A program made the position numbers and the translations under genes. From Rhodovulum visakhapatnamense (GTDB lineage Bacteria > Pseudomonadota > Alphaproteobacteria > Rhodobacterales > Rhodobacteraceae): a stretch of 64,000 bases of DNA. Location of the stretch: assembly GCF_004365965.1 (NCBI RefSeq), contig NZ_SOEB01000009.1, positions 84,269 to 148,268 of the forward strand, written 5' to 3'. Position 1 is the first letter of the stretch. Each line of letters opens with the position of its first letter. Shown one piece after another: positions 28,164-37,432 of this stretch. The notes below the pieces were generated by a model. That model worked only from the letters and a program-made list of their open reading frames with translations. It ran no database searches and was not told the origin of the DNA.

Positions 28164-29336
28164 GTGGAGATTGTTTCTTCCTACCACCCCCTCGCACCAC
28201 CCACCCGGGAAGACTTCCTGGTTACGTGGCTTCGTCTCATCCGGTCGCGCCGTGTCGGCGCGACCACTTTTTTCAGGCTGATCGAGGATCATGGCAGTGC
28301 CGCGGCAGCGCTCGATGCCCTGCCGCGGATCGCCGAGGAAGCAGGCGTCGAGGATTACGCGCCCTGCTCGCAAGAGACCGCCCAGGCCGAGATCGCCCGC
28401 GCCCGCAAGGCCGGTGCCGTCGCGGTGCTGCATGGCAGCCCCGCCTACCCCCCCGCCCTTCTGGACCTGCCCGACGCGCCGCCCGTGCTGTGGGCGCTGG
28501 GTCACACCGATCTGCTGCACCGGCCGATGGTGGCGCTGGTCGGCGCCCGCAACGCCTCGTCGCTGGGGCTGCGCATGGCCCGGCGGCTGGCCGAGGGACT
28601 GGCCGGGGCGGGCTATGTCATCGTCTCGGGGCTTGCGCGCGGGATCGACCGCGCCGCCCATATCGCGGCTCTGGAAACCGGCACCATCGCCGTGCAGGCG
28701 GGCGGGATCGACGTGCCCTACCCGGTCGAAAATACCGGGCTTGCCAATGAAATCGCGCAACTGGGCCTGCGGCTGTCCGAACAACCCCCCGGGCTCGACC
28801 CGCAGGCGCGGCATTTCCCGCAGCGCAACCGCATCATTTCGGGCCTCGCCCGCGCCGTCGTCGTGGTCGAGGCCGCCGCGCGCTCGGGCAGCCTGATCAC
28901 CGCCCGATCCGCGCTCGATCAGGGCCGCGATGTGCTGGCGGTGCCCGGTCATCCCTTCGATGCCCGCGCCTCGGGCTGCAACATGCTGATCCGGGACGGC
29001 GCCGTGCTGGTGCGCCATCCCGACGATGTGCTCGAGGCGCTCGGCCCCGCCCCTTCCCTGACCGAGGCACGGCAACCCGAGGCCCCCGCGCCGCGGGCAA
29101 GGCCACGGGTGACCGAGGTGCCCGAAACCCCCGCCGCGCACCATCGCGTCCCGGCCGACCCGGCCGTGCTGCATGCCCGCATCCTCGACCGGCTCGGCCC
29201 CTCGCCCTTGGCCGAAGACCAGCTGATCCGCGATCTCGGCCTTCCTGCGGGCGCCGTGACCCCCGAACTGGTTACGCTGGAACTCGACGGCCGGATCGCC
29301 CGCGCGCCCGGCGGGCTTCTGTCGCGCACCCGCTGA
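28164..29336 (+). CDS. dprA: DNA processing protein DprA
   Basis: Loads RecA on incoming single-stranded DNA during natural transformation and, in Rhodobacterales, in recipients of gene-transfer-agent DNA. The 390-residue protein has an N-terminal SAM-like domain (WLRLIRSRRVGATTFFRLIEDHGSA) and the Rossmann core: VALVGARNASSLGLRMARRLAEGLAGAGYVIVSGLARGIDRAAH near residues 126-170, then FPQRNRIISGLARAVVVVEAAARSGSLITARSA and VLAVPGHPFDARASGCNMLIRDGA. A C-terminal winged helix follows (LDRLGPSPLAEDQLIRDLGL). All the conserved blocks are intact. Confidence 0.95.
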   Translation: MEIVSSYHPLAPPTREDFLVTWLRLIRSRRVGATTFFRLIEDHGSAAAALDALPRIAEEAGVEDYAPCSQETAQAEIARARKAGAVAVLHGSPAYPPALLDLPDAPPVLWALGHTDLLHRPMVALVGARNASSLGLRMARRLAEGLAGAGYVIVSGLARGIDRAAHIAALETGTIAVQAGGIDVPYPVENTGLANEIAQLGLRLSEQPPGLDPQARHFPQRNRIISGLARAVVVVEAAARSGSLITARSALDQGRDVLAVPGHPFDARASGCNMLIRDGAVLVRHPDDVLEALGPAPSLTEARQPEAPAPRARPRVTEVPETPAAHHRVPADPAVLHARILDRLGPSPLAEDQLIRDLGLPAGAVTPELVTLELDGRIARAPGGLLSRTR

Positions 29337-29418
29337 ACGGCCCGTCACAGCCCCGATCCGATCTGACGCAGCGGAGCCTCAACCCAGAGGCGAATCCCGC
29401 CCGTCATCCAGCCGTGCA

Positions 29419-29447
29419 TTGACATTCGCGGCCTCCCCCCCACATCT
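29419..29447 (+). promoter_or_regulatory. Candidate sigma-70-type promoter of topA
   Basis: TTGACA at 29419-29424 is followed after 17 bases by ACATCT at 29442-29447, about 42 bases before the topA start. The -35 box is perfect; the -10 is poor, which is common in this group. Confidence 0.4.
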
Positions 29448-29488
29448 TGCGCCGCCAAGGCACCCGCCCCCCGAGTCGAGAGAAATCC

Positions 29489-32242
29489 ATGCCCGTCGTC
29501 GTCGTCGAGTCCCCGGCCAAAGCCAAGACAATCAACAAGTATCTGGGCTCCGATTACACGGTTCTCGCGTCCTATGGCCATGTCCGCGACCTGCCGCCCA
29601 AGGATGGATCGGTCGACCCCGAGCACGGCTTCGAGATGACCTGGGAGGTCGCCTCGGACAGCAAGAAGCACGTGAAGGCCATCGCCGACGCGCTGAAGGA
29701 CGACAATGCGCTGATCCTCGCCACCGACCCCGATCGCGAGGGCGAGGCGATTTCCTGGCACCTAGAAGAGACCCTGCGCGCCCGCCGGGCGATCAAGAAG
29801 GACACGCCGGTCAGCCGCGTCGTCTTCAACGCCATCACCAAATCGGCGGTGACCGAGGCGATGAAGAACCCGCGCACCGTCGATGAACCGCTGGTCCATG
29901 CCTACCTGGCACGCCGCGCGCTGGATTATCTTGTGGGCTTCAACCTGTCGCCGGTCCTGTGGCGCAAGCTGCCGGGCGCGAAATCGGCGGGCCGGGTCCA
30001 GTCGGTCTGCCTGCGTCTGATTGTCGAGCGCGAGATGGAGATCGAGGCCTTCCGTGCCCGCGAATACTGGACCGTCGCGGCGGTGCTGGAAACGCCCCGC
30101 GGCCAGAGCTTCGAGGCGCGGCTGGTCACGCTGGGCGGCCAGAAGCTCGACAAGTTCGACCTGACCACCGCGACCGATGCCGAACTGGCGGTCAAGGCCA
30201 TCGACAGCCGCGACTTCACCGTCGCCTCGGTCGAGGCCAAGCCCGGCACCCGCAATCCCGCGCCGCCCTTCATGACCTCGACCCTGCAGCAGGAAGCCAG
30301 CCGCAAGTTCGGCTTTGGCGCGCGCCAGACGATGCAGGCGGCGCAGCGGCTTTATGAGGCGGGCATCATCACCTACATGCGGACCGACGGGATCGACATG
30401 GCGCCCGAGGCGGTGATGGCTGCGCGCGACGCGATCAAGGACCGCTACGGCGCGGACTACGTGCCGAAATCGCCGCGGATGTACAAGAACAAGGCCAAGA
30501 ACGCGCAGGAAGCGCATGAATGCATCCGGCCGACCGAGATGACCCGCGATCCGTCCAAGCTGAAGGTGACGGATGACGACCAGCGCAAGCTTTACGATCT
30601 GATCTGGAAGCGCACCATCGCCAGCCAGATGGAGGCCGCGCGGCTGGAACGCACCACCGTCGAGGTGGAAAGCGCCGACCATCAGGTCGCGCTGCGCGCC
30701 ACCGGCCAGGTGGTGATGTTCGACGGCTTCCTCAAGGTCTACGAGGAAGGCCGCGACGACGTCGAGGAAGGCGACGACAAGCGCCTGCCGCAGATCATGC
30801 AGGGCGAAAAGGCCAAGCCGGCTCCGGCGGATCGTTACGCCGTCGAATACTCTAATCTGGCGGCACCGGACCGGGTCGATTTCGAGCCGCCCCTGGTCGA
30901 GGAAGAGGAATGGCTGCTTCGTTGTGATCGTGCGATTCTCAATGGCGATAAAGCGATCCTCGCCCAGCAGCACTTCACCCAGCCGCCGCCGCGCTATACC
31001 GAGGCGACGCTGGTCAAGCGGATGGAAGAGCTCGGCATCGGGCGTCCCTCGACCTATGCCTCGATCGTCACCACGATCCAGGATCGCGGCTATGTGCTGA
31101 AGGACAAGAACCGGCTGATCCCCGAGGACAAGGGGCGGCTGGTGACGGCCTTCCTGTCGAACTATTTCAGCCGCTACGTGGGTTACGAATTCACCGCCAA
31201 TCTGGAAGACGAGCTTGACGACGTCTCGGCGGGCGCACGCGACTATCACGAGGTGCTGGACCGGTTCTGGAAGGATTTCTCGGCCGCCATCGCCGAAACC
31301 GCCGATCTGCGGATATCCGAGGTTCTGGAAAAGATCGACGAGGTTCTGGCGCCGCATCTTTACCCGCCGCGCGAGGACGGCTCCGACCCGCGCATCTGCC
31401 CCAAATGCGGGGCGGGGCGGCTGAATCTCAAGACCGCGCGGTCGGGCGGGGCCTTCATCGGCTGCACGAACTATCCCGACTGCCGCTATACCCGCTCGCT
31501 TTCGGCGGTGAACGGCGATGACGGGTCCGAGCTTGACGGCAAGGTTCTGGGCCATGACGGCGAGGACGAGATCAGCCTGCGCATCGGCCGCTTCGGCCCC
31601 TATGTGCAGCGCGGCGAGGCCACCGAAGAGGTCCCGAAACCGCCGCGCGCCAGCCTGCCCAAGGGCTGGAAACCCGAAGAGATCGACCTCGACAAGGCGC
31701 TTATGCTCTTGAGCCTGCCGCGCGAGATCGGGCCGCACCCCGAGGATGGCGAGACCGTCGAGGCCGGGATCGGGCGCTATGGTCCCTTCGTCAAGCATGG
31801 CAAGAAATACGCCAACCTGCCCGATGTCGAGGAAGTCTTCACCATCGGCATGAACCGCGCGGTCGAGGTGCTGGCCCAGAAGAAGACCCGGGGCGGCGGC
31901 ACGGCGGCGAAACCGCTGCGCCAGCTGGGCGAGCATCCCGAGAAGGGCGGCGCCATCGATGTCATGGCCGGACGCTACGGGCCTTACGTCAAATGGGAGA
32001 AGGTCAACGCGACCCTGCCCAAGGATGTGGAGCCGGGCGACGTAACGCTGGCGCAGGCGATCGAGCTGATCGACGCGAAGGCCGCCAAGGGCGGCAAGAC
32101 CAAGGCCAAGGCCGCCCCCGCCAAGACGGCGAAGGCGCCCAAGGCCGCGGGCAAGACAGCCAAGAAGACAACCGCCAAGGCCGCTTCGGCCAAGACCGCA
32201 AAGCCCGCCGCGCGCGCGAAATCGACCAAGGCGGCGGAATAG
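29489..32242 (+). CDS. topA: DNA topoisomerase I (type IA)
   Basis: Relaxes negative supercoils. The 917-residue protein starts with the Toprim domain (MPVVVVESPAKAKTINKYLG; acidic site in DPDREGEAISWHL). Further motifs are RRALDYLVGFNLSPVLWRKL, the catalytic Tyr in GIITYMRTDGIDM, and GIGRPSTYASIVTTIQDRGYV. One zinc ribbon is present near 635-665 (CPKCGAGRLNLKTARSGGAF, then CTNYPDC). Three C-terminal repeats follow, with cores RFGPYVQRG, GRYGPFVKHG and GRYGPYVKW. The protein ends in a Lys/Ala-rich tail of about 60 residues resembling histone H1-like sequence, which should bind DNA non-specifically. The start at 29489 is the family's universal MPVVVVES. Confidence 0.97.
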   Translation: MPVVVVESPAKAKTINKYLGSDYTVLASYGHVRDLPPKDGSVDPEHGFEMTWEVASDSKKHVKAIADALKDDNALILATDPDREGEAISWHLEETLRARRAIKKDTPVSRVVFNAITKSAVTEAMKNPRTVDEPLVHAYLARRALDYLVGFNLSPVLWRKLPGAKSAGRVQSVCLRLIVEREMEIEAFRAREYWTVAAVLETPRGQSFEARLVTLGGQKLDKFDLTTATDAELAVKAIDSRDFTVASVEAKPGTRNPAPPFMTSTLQQEASRKFGFGARQTMQAAQRLYEAGIITYMRTDGIDMAPEAVMAARDAIKDRYGADYVPKSPRMYKNKAKNAQEAHECIRPTEMTRDPSKLKVTDDDQRKLYDLIWKRTIASQMEAARLERTTVEVESADHQVALRATGQVVMFDGFLKVYEEGRDDVEEGDDKRLPQIMQGEKAKPAPADRYAVEYSNLAAPDRVDFEPPLVEEEEWLLRCDRAILNGDKAILAQQHFTQPPPRYTEATLVKRMEELGIGRPSTYASIVTTIQDRGYVLKDKNRLIPEDKGRLVTAFLSNYFSRYVGYEFTANLEDELDDVSAGARDYHEVLDRFWKDFSAAIAETADLRISEVLEKIDEVLAPHLYPPREDGSDPRICPKCGAGRLNLKTARSGGAFIGCTNYPDCRYTRSLSAVNGDDGSELDGKVLGHDGEDEISLRIGRFGPYVQRGEATEEVPKPPRASLPKGWKPEEIDLDKALMLLSLPREIGPHPEDGETVEAGIGRYGPFVKHGKKYANLPDVEEVFTIGMNRAVEVLAQKKTRGGGTAAKPLRQLGEHPEKGGAIDVMAGRYGPYVKWEKVNATLPKDVEPGDVTLAQAIELIDAKAAKGGKTKAKAAPAKTAKAPKAAGKTAKKTTAKAASAKTAKPAARAKSTKAAE

Positions 32243-32382
32243 CCGCCCCGCGGCCCGCCGCGCGCCGCCGAAGATGACGCAAGGTCAGCGCGCAATCCGG
32301 TGAGCGGAGTTGATTGGCCAGACCGCGCCGTTCACCCCAGTTTGCCCGGGATCAGAACCCGGAGCAGGCAAGGGGGCATTCC

Positions 32383-32940
32383 ATGGCAGACCGGACATTT
32401 TCGCGCCGCGCGGCGCTTGTGACGCTGGGCGCGGGCCTGGGGGCGCCCGCGCTTCTCAGGGCCGAGCCCGCACCGATGGCCCGCCGCAATATCTCAAGCT
32501 TTGCGCGGCAGGACTGGCGCGACCATTTCGACGGGCTGGGCACAGCGGTGATCGTCGCGGATACCAGCTCGCGCGCGCTGCATTTCTGGTCCGGGGACGG
32601 CTCGGACTACCGGATCTACCCGACCTCGGTGCCGATCAGCGAAGAACTGACCAAACGCGGTTATACCAAAGTCGTCCGCAAGAAGATCGGCCCCGACTGG
32701 ACCCCGACCCCCTCGATGGTCGAGCGCAATCCCGATCTGCGCTACATGCCGCCCGGTCCCGACAACCCGCTTGGCACCCATGCGATGTATCTGTCCTGGC
32801 CCGCCTATCTCATTCACGGCACCCATGACACGCGCAAGATCGGCCGACCGTCCTCGGACGGTTGCATCGGCCTTTACAACGACATGATCGCCGAGCTGTA
32901 CGACATCGCCCCCATAGGCACCCGGGTCCGGATCATCTGA
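32383..32940 (+). CDS. Secreted L,D-transpeptidase (YkuD domain)
   Basis: Periplasmic peptidoglycan cross-linking or protein-anchoring enzyme of 185 residues. The N-terminus (FSRRAALVTLGAGLGAPALLRA) looks like a twin-arginine signal peptide. The YkuD catalytic stretch reads YLIHGTHDTRKIGRPSSDGCIGL near residues 144-166, with the nucleophilic Cys in SSDGC and the upstream His in HGT. The usual SxGCIR is SDGCIG here, an acceptable variant. Whether it makes 3-3 cross-links or attaches outer-membrane proteins cannot be told. Confidence 0.9.
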   Translation: MADRTFSRRAALVTLGAGLGAPALLRAEPAPMARRNISSFARQDWRDHFDGLGTAVIVADTSSRALHFWSGDGSDYRIYPTSVPISEELTKRGYTKVVRKKIGPDWTPTPSMVERNPDLRYMPPGPDNPLGTHAMYLSWPAYLIHGTHDTRKIGRPSSDGCIGLYNDMIAELYDIAPIGTRVRII

Positions 32941-33028
32941 TTGGCACCGTGCCGCGAGAGCGCAGTCGATTGACTCGCCCATGACCCTTCGTCACAACTT
33001 CAGCCAGAGGAGCAGAGGGGAGACTTTC

Positions 33029-33724
33029 ATGCAGAAGATCTATGGCACTGCCGCCGAGGCCCTGGACGGGCTCTTGTTCGACGGCATGCTCATCGCCGCG
33101 GGCGGTTTCGGGCTGTGCGGCATTCCAGAGCTTCTGATCCAGGCGATCCGCGAGGCAGGCACCAAGGATCTGACCTTCGCCTCGAACAATGCAGGCGTCG
33201 ACGATTTCGGGATCGGCCTCCTGCTGCAGACCCGCCAGGTCAGGAAGATGATCTCGTCCTATGTCGGCGAGAATGCCGAATTCATGCGGCAATACCTGTC
33301 GGGCGAACTGGAACTGGAATTCAACCCCCAGGGCACGCTGGCCGAACGGATGCGGGCGGGCGGCGCCGGGATTCCGGGCTTCTACACCAAGACCGGCGTC
33401 GGCACCGTGATCGCCGAGGGCAAGGAGCACAAAGACTTCGACGGCGAGACCTATATCCTCGAACGCGGGATCGTCGCCGATCTGTCCATCGTCAAGGCCT
33501 GGAAGGCCGACGAGACCGGCAACCTCGTCTTCCGCAAGACCGCCCGCAACTTCAACCCGCCCGCCGCGATGTGCGGCAAGGTCTGCGTCTGCGAGGTCGA
33601 GGAGATCGTGCCGGTGGGCAGTCTCGAGCCCGACCAGATCCACCTGCCGGGGATCTACGTGCACCGCCTGATCCAGGGCGACCACGAAAAACGGATCGAA
33701 CAGCGCACCACGCGCGCGGCGTAA
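33029..33724 (+). CDS. scoA: 3-oxoacid CoA-transferase subunit A
   Basis: Alpha subunit of succinyl-CoA:3-ketoacid CoA-transferase, which activates acetoacetate with CoA from succinyl-CoA in ketone-body and polyhydroxybutyrate breakdown. The 231 residues show the family motifs [36 protein letters not shown] and [29 protein letters not shown]. The start at 33029 follows GAGGGGAG. The B subunit starts 13 bases later, so the two are co-expressed. Subunit A binds CoA; the catalytic Glu is in subunit B. Confidence 0.95.
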   Translation: MQKIYGTAAEALDGLLFDGMLIAAGGFGLCGIPELLIQAIREAGTKDLTFASNNAGVDDFGIGLLLQTRQVRKMISSYVGENAEFMRQYLSGELELEFNPQGTLAERMRAGGAGIPGFYTKTGVGTVIAEGKEHKDFDGETYILERGIVADLSIVKAWKADETGNLVFRKTARNFNPPAAMCGKVCVCEVEEIVPVGSLEPDQIHLPGIYVHRLIQGDHEKRIEQRTTRAA

Positions 33725-33737
33725 AGGGGGAATAGGT

Positions 33738-34367
33738 ATGGCCTGGGACCGCAACCGGATGGCGGCGCGCGCCGCCGAGGAACTCAAGGACGGGATGTAT
33801 GTCAATCTGGGCATCGGCATTCCGACGCTGGTGGCCAATTACATCCCCGAGGGCGTGAACGTCACGCTGCAATCGGAAAACGGGATGCTGGGCATCGGCC
33901 CCTTCCCGGTCGAGGGCGAGGAAGACCCCGACCTCATCAATGCCGGCAAGCAGACCATCACCGAGCTGCCGCATTCGGCCTATTTCGACAGCGCCACCAG
34001 CTTCGGCATGATCCGGGGCGGCAAGATCGCGATGGCGATCCTCGGCGCGATGGAAGTGGCCGAAAACGGCGACCTGGCGAACTGGATGATCCCCGGCAAG
34101 CTGGTCAAGGGCATGGGCGGCGCGATGGACCTGGTCGCGGGCGTCGGCCGGGTGGTGGTGGTGATGGACCACACCAACAAGCATGGTGAGTCGAAGGTCC
34201 TGAAGGCCTGCACCCTGCCGCTGACCGGGACCGGGGTCGTGAACCGGATCATCACCAATCTCGGCGTGCTCGACGTGGTCGAGGGCGGGCTGAGGATCGT
34301 CGAATGTGCGGACGGCGTCACCGAGGACGAAATCCGCGCCGCGACCGAGGCCCGCATCGTCGACTGA
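33738..34367 (+). CDS. scoB: 3-oxoacid CoA-transferase subunit B
   Basis: Catalytic beta subunit, 209 residues. The active-site glutamate lies in [16 protein letters not shown] near residue 48, in the conserved SENG motif. [60 protein letters not shown] and [14 protein letters not shown] match SCOT-B throughout. It follows scoA in an operon and is closed by an intrinsic terminator 24 bases after its stop. Confidence 0.96.
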   Translation: MAWDRNRMAARAAEELKDGMYVNLGIGIPTLVANYIPEGVNVTLQSENGMLGIGPFPVEGEEDPDLINAGKQTITELPHSAYFDSATSFGMIRGGKIAMAILGAMEVAENGDLANWMIPGKLVKGMGGAMDLVAGVGRVVVVMDHTNKHGESKVLKACTLPLTGTGVVNRIITNLGVLDVVEGGLRIVECADGVTEDEIRAATEARIVD

Positions 34368-34390
34368 CCGGTCCTCCTGCCGGACATGAA

Positions 34391-34424
34391 GAAGGCCGCG
34401 CCGGTGCCCCGGTGCGGCCTTTTT
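34391..34424 (+). terminator. Rho-independent terminator of scoAB
   Basis: AAGGCCGC-G-CCGG (34392-34404) pairs with CCGG-T-GCGGCCTT (34409-34421), including one G-U pair, around a TGCC loop. It runs into five T residues. Confidence 0.9.
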
Positions 34425-34511
34425 GCAGTTCACCTCTCCGGCACGGGCGGTGCGCTCTGGCACCTTCCGTGCGGGTCGGGCGGAACTCGTCAGAGCCCTG
34501 CCCTCTGCAGA

Positions 34512-34895
34512 TCAGTCAGCGCTCGCAGCCAGTTCGGCGGCGATTTCGGCAACGCGGGCGTTGGCGATTTTTTCGTTCGCCGGGCCGTTGTCGCGGTAGC
34601 CGACAACCGAGGTGTAGCCGTTATCGCTGGCTTTCGCATGGGCGGCCACGATCCGGGCGACGCGCGCATCGGCATAGCCCGAGGTCGACATGGAGACATT
34701 GGTCGCCGGCGCGGCGGTGTCGAAGCGCACCCAGCCATTCACGCCGTCTTTCTCGGCGGCCGCTTTCAGCTCGATCAGCTGGTTGAGCGAGTAGGCGCCG
34801 GGCTGGACGCTCAGGTCCTGTTCCAGCTGCGACTGGGCAAAGACGGGCGCAGAGAGGGCGACAAGAGCGGCGGCGGTAAGAGCAAGAGTTTTCAT
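34512..34895 (-). CDS. Small secreted protein of unknown function
   Basis: A 127-residue protein with a textbook Sec signal peptide (MKTLALTAAALVALSAPVFAQ). The mature part of about 107 residues has no Cys. It holds a polar N-terminal half (LEQDLSVQPGAYSLNQLIELKAAAEKDG) and an Ala-rich helical C-terminal half. The start at 34895 is chosen for the signal peptide and an AAGGAACG site. I recognise no family. The segment TSVVGYRDNGPANEKIANARVAEI faintly recalls the OmpA-like motif (NxxLSxxRA) but is too short to claim. It is convergent with scoB and divergent from the flippase-like gene. Confidence 0.8.
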   Translation of the reverse strand: MKTLALTAAALVALSAPVFAQSQLEQDLSVQPGAYSLNQLIELKAAAEKDGVNGWVRFDTAAPATNVSMSTSGYADARVARIVAAHAKASDNGYTSVVGYRDNGPANEKIANARVAEIAAELAASAD

Positions 34896-35008
34896 CGTTT
34901 CGTTCCTTGTGTGCTTGTTATGACGGCTTGTTGCCGTCCGATGAGGCATAAATGGCATGAGCCCTTCCCAATTTCAAAGCACAAAAGCTTGTTTATTCCG
35001 TGTAGATG

Positions 35009-35022
35009 GTGCGTTATCGCAC
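35009..35022. promoter_or_regulatory. Inverted repeat GTGCG-TTAT-CGCAC in a divergent A/T-rich promoter region
   Basis: The gap 34896-35130 separates the secreted-protein gene from the flippase-like gene and is markedly A/T-rich for this genome. The 5-bp inverted repeat with a TTAT spacer lies near its centre. It may be an operator; no factor can be named. Confidence 0.3.
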
Positions 35023-35130
35023 ATACAAATGTCAGAAATCAGCCAGCCGGACCGAGGTGCCGGACAATCTTAAGTTTCCGGGAAAACGGTTCGCAGTCTT
35101 CCGGCAATGCCGTGCTATCTGGCCGGTGAG

Positions 35131-36141
35131 ATGACCATGACAAAGATTCCCTCTGCCTCGGACGCCGCGCCCGCCTCCCGTCGCCTCCGCGACGCCCTGC
35201 TGATGGGCGGCCTTCTGAGTCTGGTGCTGGCCAGCCTTGCCGGTCTGGCTGCGGCCACGGGCTGGGACCAGACCATGGGCCAGCTTGCACGGCTTGGCTG
35301 GATGCAGGGGGCAGCCCTGCTGGCCCTGTCGCTGGCCAACTACCTGCTGCGGTCGCTGCGCTGGAACCTGTTCGGCCGCCGGGTCGGCCTGCCGCCGGGA
35401 CTCTGGCGCGACATCCGCCATTATCTGGGCGGGTTTCTGATGATCGCGACGCCCGGGCGGCTGGGCGAGCTGGTGCGCATGCGCTGGATCCGGCGCGAGA
35501 CCGGGCTGCCGCTGGACCGCTCGGCCCCTCTTTTCGTGATGGACCGGGCCGCCGATCTGGTGGCGATGGCGCTGATCCTCTGCGCGGCACTGGCGCTGTC
35601 CTCGGGCCATATCGCCGGGGCGATTCCGGTGGCCGCGCTGGCGCTGGGGGCGGCGGCGGCCGCGACCCACGGGCGGCTGATGGCGGCGCTGGTGACCCGC
35701 GGCTACCGGATCGTCGGCCGCTGGCCCCGGCTGTTCGGGCGGCTGCGCGGCATGGCGCGGACGCTGGGCCAGTTCACCGACGCCCGGGTCCTTGCGGCCT
35801 CGATCCTGCTGGGGTCCCTTGGCTGGATGGCCGAGGGCTATGCCTTTCACCTGTTGCTGGTCTGGCTCGGAGCCGATATCGGGCTCTGGAAGGCCGTCGG
35901 GATCTTCGTCTTTGCCACGCTGGCGGGCGGGTTGACCGGCGCGCCGGGCGGTCTGGGCGGTGCCGAGGCTGCGATGATTGCGCTTCTTGCGCTCGAGGGA
36001 CTGCCGCTGGAGACTTCGGTCGCGGCCACGGCGGTGATCCGGGTGACCACGCTGTGGTTTGCGATCGGGATCGGCGCACTGGTCTTTCCGGTGGCGGAAC
36101 GGATGTCGAAAAGGACGGCTGATGCAGTGGAAGACCGCTGA
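35131..36141 (+). CDS. Lysylphosphatidylglycerol-synthase TM-like / UPF0104 multi-pass membrane protein (flippase-like)
   Basis: A 336-residue membrane protein with about eight helices, of the LPG_synthase_TM/UPF0104 group. Characteristic are the RSLRWNLFGRRVGLPPGL segment, the polar GGFLMIATPGRLGELVRMRWIRRETGLPLDRSAPLFVMDRAADLVAMA, and GGLTGAPGGLGGAEAAMIALL near the C-terminus. Relatives act as lipid flippases or unknown transporters next to polyprenyl-linked sugar genes. It overlaps the DprE1-like gene downstream by 20 bases, so it belongs to that operon. A role in moving the lipid-linked sugar across the membrane is inferred. The start at 35131 is preferred for an upstream GGTGAG; 35107 and 35137 are alternatives. 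Confidence 0.82.
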   Translation: MTMTKIPSASDAAPASRRLRDALLMGGLLSLVLASLAGLAAATGWDQTMGQLARLGWMQGAALLALSLANYLLRSLRWNLFGRRVGLPPGLWRDIRHYLGGFLMIATPGRLGELVRMRWIRRETGLPLDRSAPLFVMDRAADLVAMALILCAALALSSGHIAGAIPVAALALGAAAAATHGRLMAALVTRGYRIVGRWPRLFGRLRGMARTLGQFTDARVLAASILLGSLGWMAEGYAFHLLLVWLGADIGLWKAVGIFVFATLAGGLTGAPGGLGGAEAAMIALLALEGLPLETSVAATAVIRVTTLWFAIGIGALVFPVAERMSKRTADAVEDR

Positions 36142-37432
36142 CTATGCGGGATGGGGCCGGGCCCTTCGGGCCAGGGGGCGGATCGCCCGGCCAGAGCGGG
36201 TTTCGGCCCTAAGGGACGCGCTGGCCGAAGGCGGTCCCGCGATCGGCAATCGCCTGTCCTATGGCGACGGCGCGCTGAACGCCGACGGCGCCGCGGTGCA
36301 GATGACGCGGATGGACCGGCTTCTGGCCTTCGCCCCCGAGACGGGCGTGATCGAGGTCGAGGCCGGCGCCACCATCGGCGCGCTGCTGAAGCTGCTGGCG
36401 CCGCAAGGCTGGATGCCCGCGGTGATGCCCGGCACCGGCCTGGCCACCATCGGCGGCTGCATCGCCAATGACGTCCACGGCAAGAACCATCATGGCGCGG
36501 GCAGCTTCGGGCAACATGTGCTGGCGGTGACGCTGATGACGCAGACGGGCCCGCGCGAGGTGAGCCCGGCCTCCGATCCCGCACTGTTCCGCGCCACGAT
36601 GGGCGGTCAGGGCCAGACCGGCGCCATCCTTTCGGCGCGGCTGAAACTGATGGCGATCCCGGGCCAGCGGATGAAGGTGGTGGAAACCCGGATGCGGGAT
36701 TTCGACAGCTTCATCGCCGCGCTCGACGCGTCCGAGGCCGACTTCACGGTGGGCTGGATCGACGCGACGGCGAAACGCAAGCGGCTTGGGCGCGGCATTC
36801 TCGAAGAGGGCACGCTGGTCGAGGGCACCCGCCCCGGCCCCGAGCGCAGGCCGAAGCCCGTGCCCTTCGACGCGCCTCGGGCGCTTTTGTCCTGGCCGGT
36901 GGTGAAGATCTTCAACCGCTGGTACGGATCGGGCGTGCCCGATAGCGGGCGCAAGCGGACCCGGGCGCTGGACGAATTCTTCTTCCCGCTCGACGCGCTG
37001 ACCGACTGGAACCGGCTGTACGGCAAGCGCGGCTTTCACCAGTTCCAATGCGTGGTGCCTGCCGACCGGGCGCCCGCGCTGAAGGAGATCCTGACCACCA
37101 TCGCGCGGGGCGGCGTCGCCTCGCCGCTGGCGGTCCTGAAACGGATGGGGCCGGGCCGCGCCGGGCATCTGTCCTTCCCGATGGACGGCTACACGCTGGC
37201 CGTCGACCTGCCCGCCCGCGCCAGGGTGCCAGCGCTTTACGCGCGGCTCGAGGAACAGGTGATTGCCGCGGGCGGCCGCATCTATCTGGCCAAGGACGCC
37301 CTGGCGCGGCCCGAAAGCATGGCCGCGATGTATCCCGAACTGGAGGCCTGGCGCGCCGAGGCGGCCAAGGCCGACCCCGAGCGGCGTCTCGCCACCGATC
37401 TGGTGCGGCGGCTGAAACTGAGGAGCGCGTGA
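36122..37432 (+). CDS. DprE1-like FAD-dependent decaprenylphosphoryl-ribose 2'-oxidase
   Basis: A 436-residue flavoenzyme. It matches mycobacterial DprE1 motif by motif from memory: YGDGALNADGAAVQMTRMDRLL, VMPGTGLATIGGCIANDVHGKNHHGAGSFGQHV near residues 100-135, FHQFQCVVPAD, LSFPMDGYTLAVDLPARA, and GGRIYLAKDALARPESMAAMYPELEAW near 385. The lysine of YLAKD corresponds to the DprE1 active-site lysine. The expected reaction is oxidation of polyprenyl-phosphoryl-D-ribose at C2' to the 2-keto intermediate. It overlaps both neighbours, and the next gene is the matching reductase. Rhizobial NoeP is a likely closer relative. Confidence 0.88.
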   Translation: MQWKTADYAGWGRALRARGRIARPERVSALRDALAEGGPAIGNRLSYGDGALNADGAAVQMTRMDRLLAFAPETGVIEVEAGATIGALLKLLAPQGWMPAVMPGTGLATIGGCIANDVHGKNHHGAGSFGQHVLAVTLMTQTGPREVSPASDPALFRATMGGQGQTGAILSARLKLMAIPGQRMKVVETRMRDFDSFIAALDASEADFTVGWIDATAKRKRLGRGILEEGTLVEGTRPGPERRPKPVPFDAPRALLSWPVVKIFNRWYGSGVPDSGRKRTRALDEFFFPLDALTDWNRLYGKRGFHQFQCVVPADRAPALKEILTTIARGGVASPLAVLKRMGPGRAGHLSFPMDGYTLAVDLPARARVPALYARLEEQVIAAGGRIYLAKDALARPESMAAMYPELEAWRAEAAKADPERRLATDLVRRLKLRSA

